A DNA stretch of 13,499 nucleotides from Actinomycetes bacterium (GTDB taxonomy: Bacteria; Actinomycetota; Acidimicrobiia; Acidimicrobiales; Microtrichaceae), in NCBI GenBank assembly GCA_023423475.1, contig JAFAFN010000015.1:1-13499 (forward strand), in the 5' to 3' direction. The notes under the pieces are model-generated. The model searched no databases. It was not told the origin of the DNA and saw only the letters and a list, made by a program, of their open reading frames with translations. This document shows, one piece after another, positions 13,429-13,499 of the stretch. The first letter of the stretch is position 1. Every line of letters starts with the position of its first letter. Made by a program: the position numbers and the translations under genes.

Positions 13429-13499
13429 ATGCGGCCACTGACACTCCCGGCGACCGAGGGGGTTGCGGATCCAGCGGATCCGCAACCCCCGGTTCTCCG
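13429..13499 (+). CDS. Start of a probable downstream ABC-transporter gene; runs off the right edge
   Basis: ATG 13429, 31 bp after the binding-protein stop and preceded by AAGAGG, opens a frame to the window end (MRPLTLPATEGVADPADPQP and onwards, ending PVL). Only 23 codons are visible. The position after a substrate-binding gene and the final PPVLR-like residues would fit an ATPase subunit of a sugar-type importer, but the sequence is too short to show any motif. A perfect inverted repeat lies within these codons, so an alternative is that this is noncoding leader and the real gene starts beyond the window. Confidence 0.45.
   Translation, partial: MRPLTLPATEGVADPADPQPPVL
13458..13490 (+). 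repeat. Perfect 15-bp inverted repeat with 3-base loop after the binding-protein gene
   Basis: GGGGGTTGCGGATCC (13458-13472) is exactly the reverse complement of 13476-13490, with AGC between. It would make a very stable RNA hairpin about 60 bases after the binding-protein stop. A hairpin after the binding-protein gene often lowers expression of downstream transporter genes, so it may be a terminator or attenuator; no T tract follows. Confidence 0.75.

Noticed and set aside
1..13499. CRISPR arrays, insertion sequences or transposase genes
   Set aside because: No regularly spaced repeats and no transposase-like protein were seen anywhere in the window.

Overview
The window reads as chromosomal DNA of a high-GC actinobacterium. 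Most coding sequence has strong G/C bias at the third codon position, a deazaflavin (F420)-type nitroreductase family gene is present, MMPL-type transport is present, and several genes appear leaderless (a -10-like box 6-7 bases before the start codon). I favour an Acidimicrobiia-like or other non-model actinomycete, but this is inference and no taxonomic marker gene is present.

Layout. (1) Positions 1-2677 hold the start of a universal stress protein gene leaving on the minus strand, a divergent Tat-exported PhoX/DUF839 protein, and undecaprenyl-diphosphatase UppP with an unusual signal-like N-terminal extension. (2) Positions 2717-6190 hold a TetR regulator divergent from an MMPL/RND exporter, then a second universal stress protein in the same direction. 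The 60-bp spacer has a clear promoter surrounded by repeated half-sites. (3) Positions 6240-8652 hold a Rieske non-heme iron oxygenase and a second TetR gene, both on the minus strand, and a divergent F420-type nitroreductase. The oxygenase and nitroreductase promoters share a long composite motif with identical internal spacing, which suggests one co-regulated group. (4) Positions 8682-9431 hold a Phd/YefM-VapC toxin-antitoxin pair ending at a strong hairpin.

(5) At 9444-9499 lies the 3' half of a tRNA-Ser(CGA) on the minus strand with no 5' half. This is what tRNA-targeted integration leaves at the far end of an inserted element. By orientation, the inserted DNA would be to the right (9500 and beyond the window). 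That part begins with about 390 bp of gene-poor, lower-GC DNA, then an unrecognised minus-strand gene broken by two frameshifts. It continues with an adenosine-deaminase-family gene in which the catalytic HAGE motif reads HTSH. A divergent regulatory region with two overlapping palindromes follows, then a lipoprotein substrate-binding protein of an ABC importer and the first codons of a probable next operon gene carrying a perfect 15-bp inverted repeat.

The left part looks like stable chromosome (envelope maintenance, stress response, efflux, xenobiotic or aromatic metabolism). The right part looks like accessory DNA for uptake and processing of a small molecule, possibly a nucleoside or a related compound.
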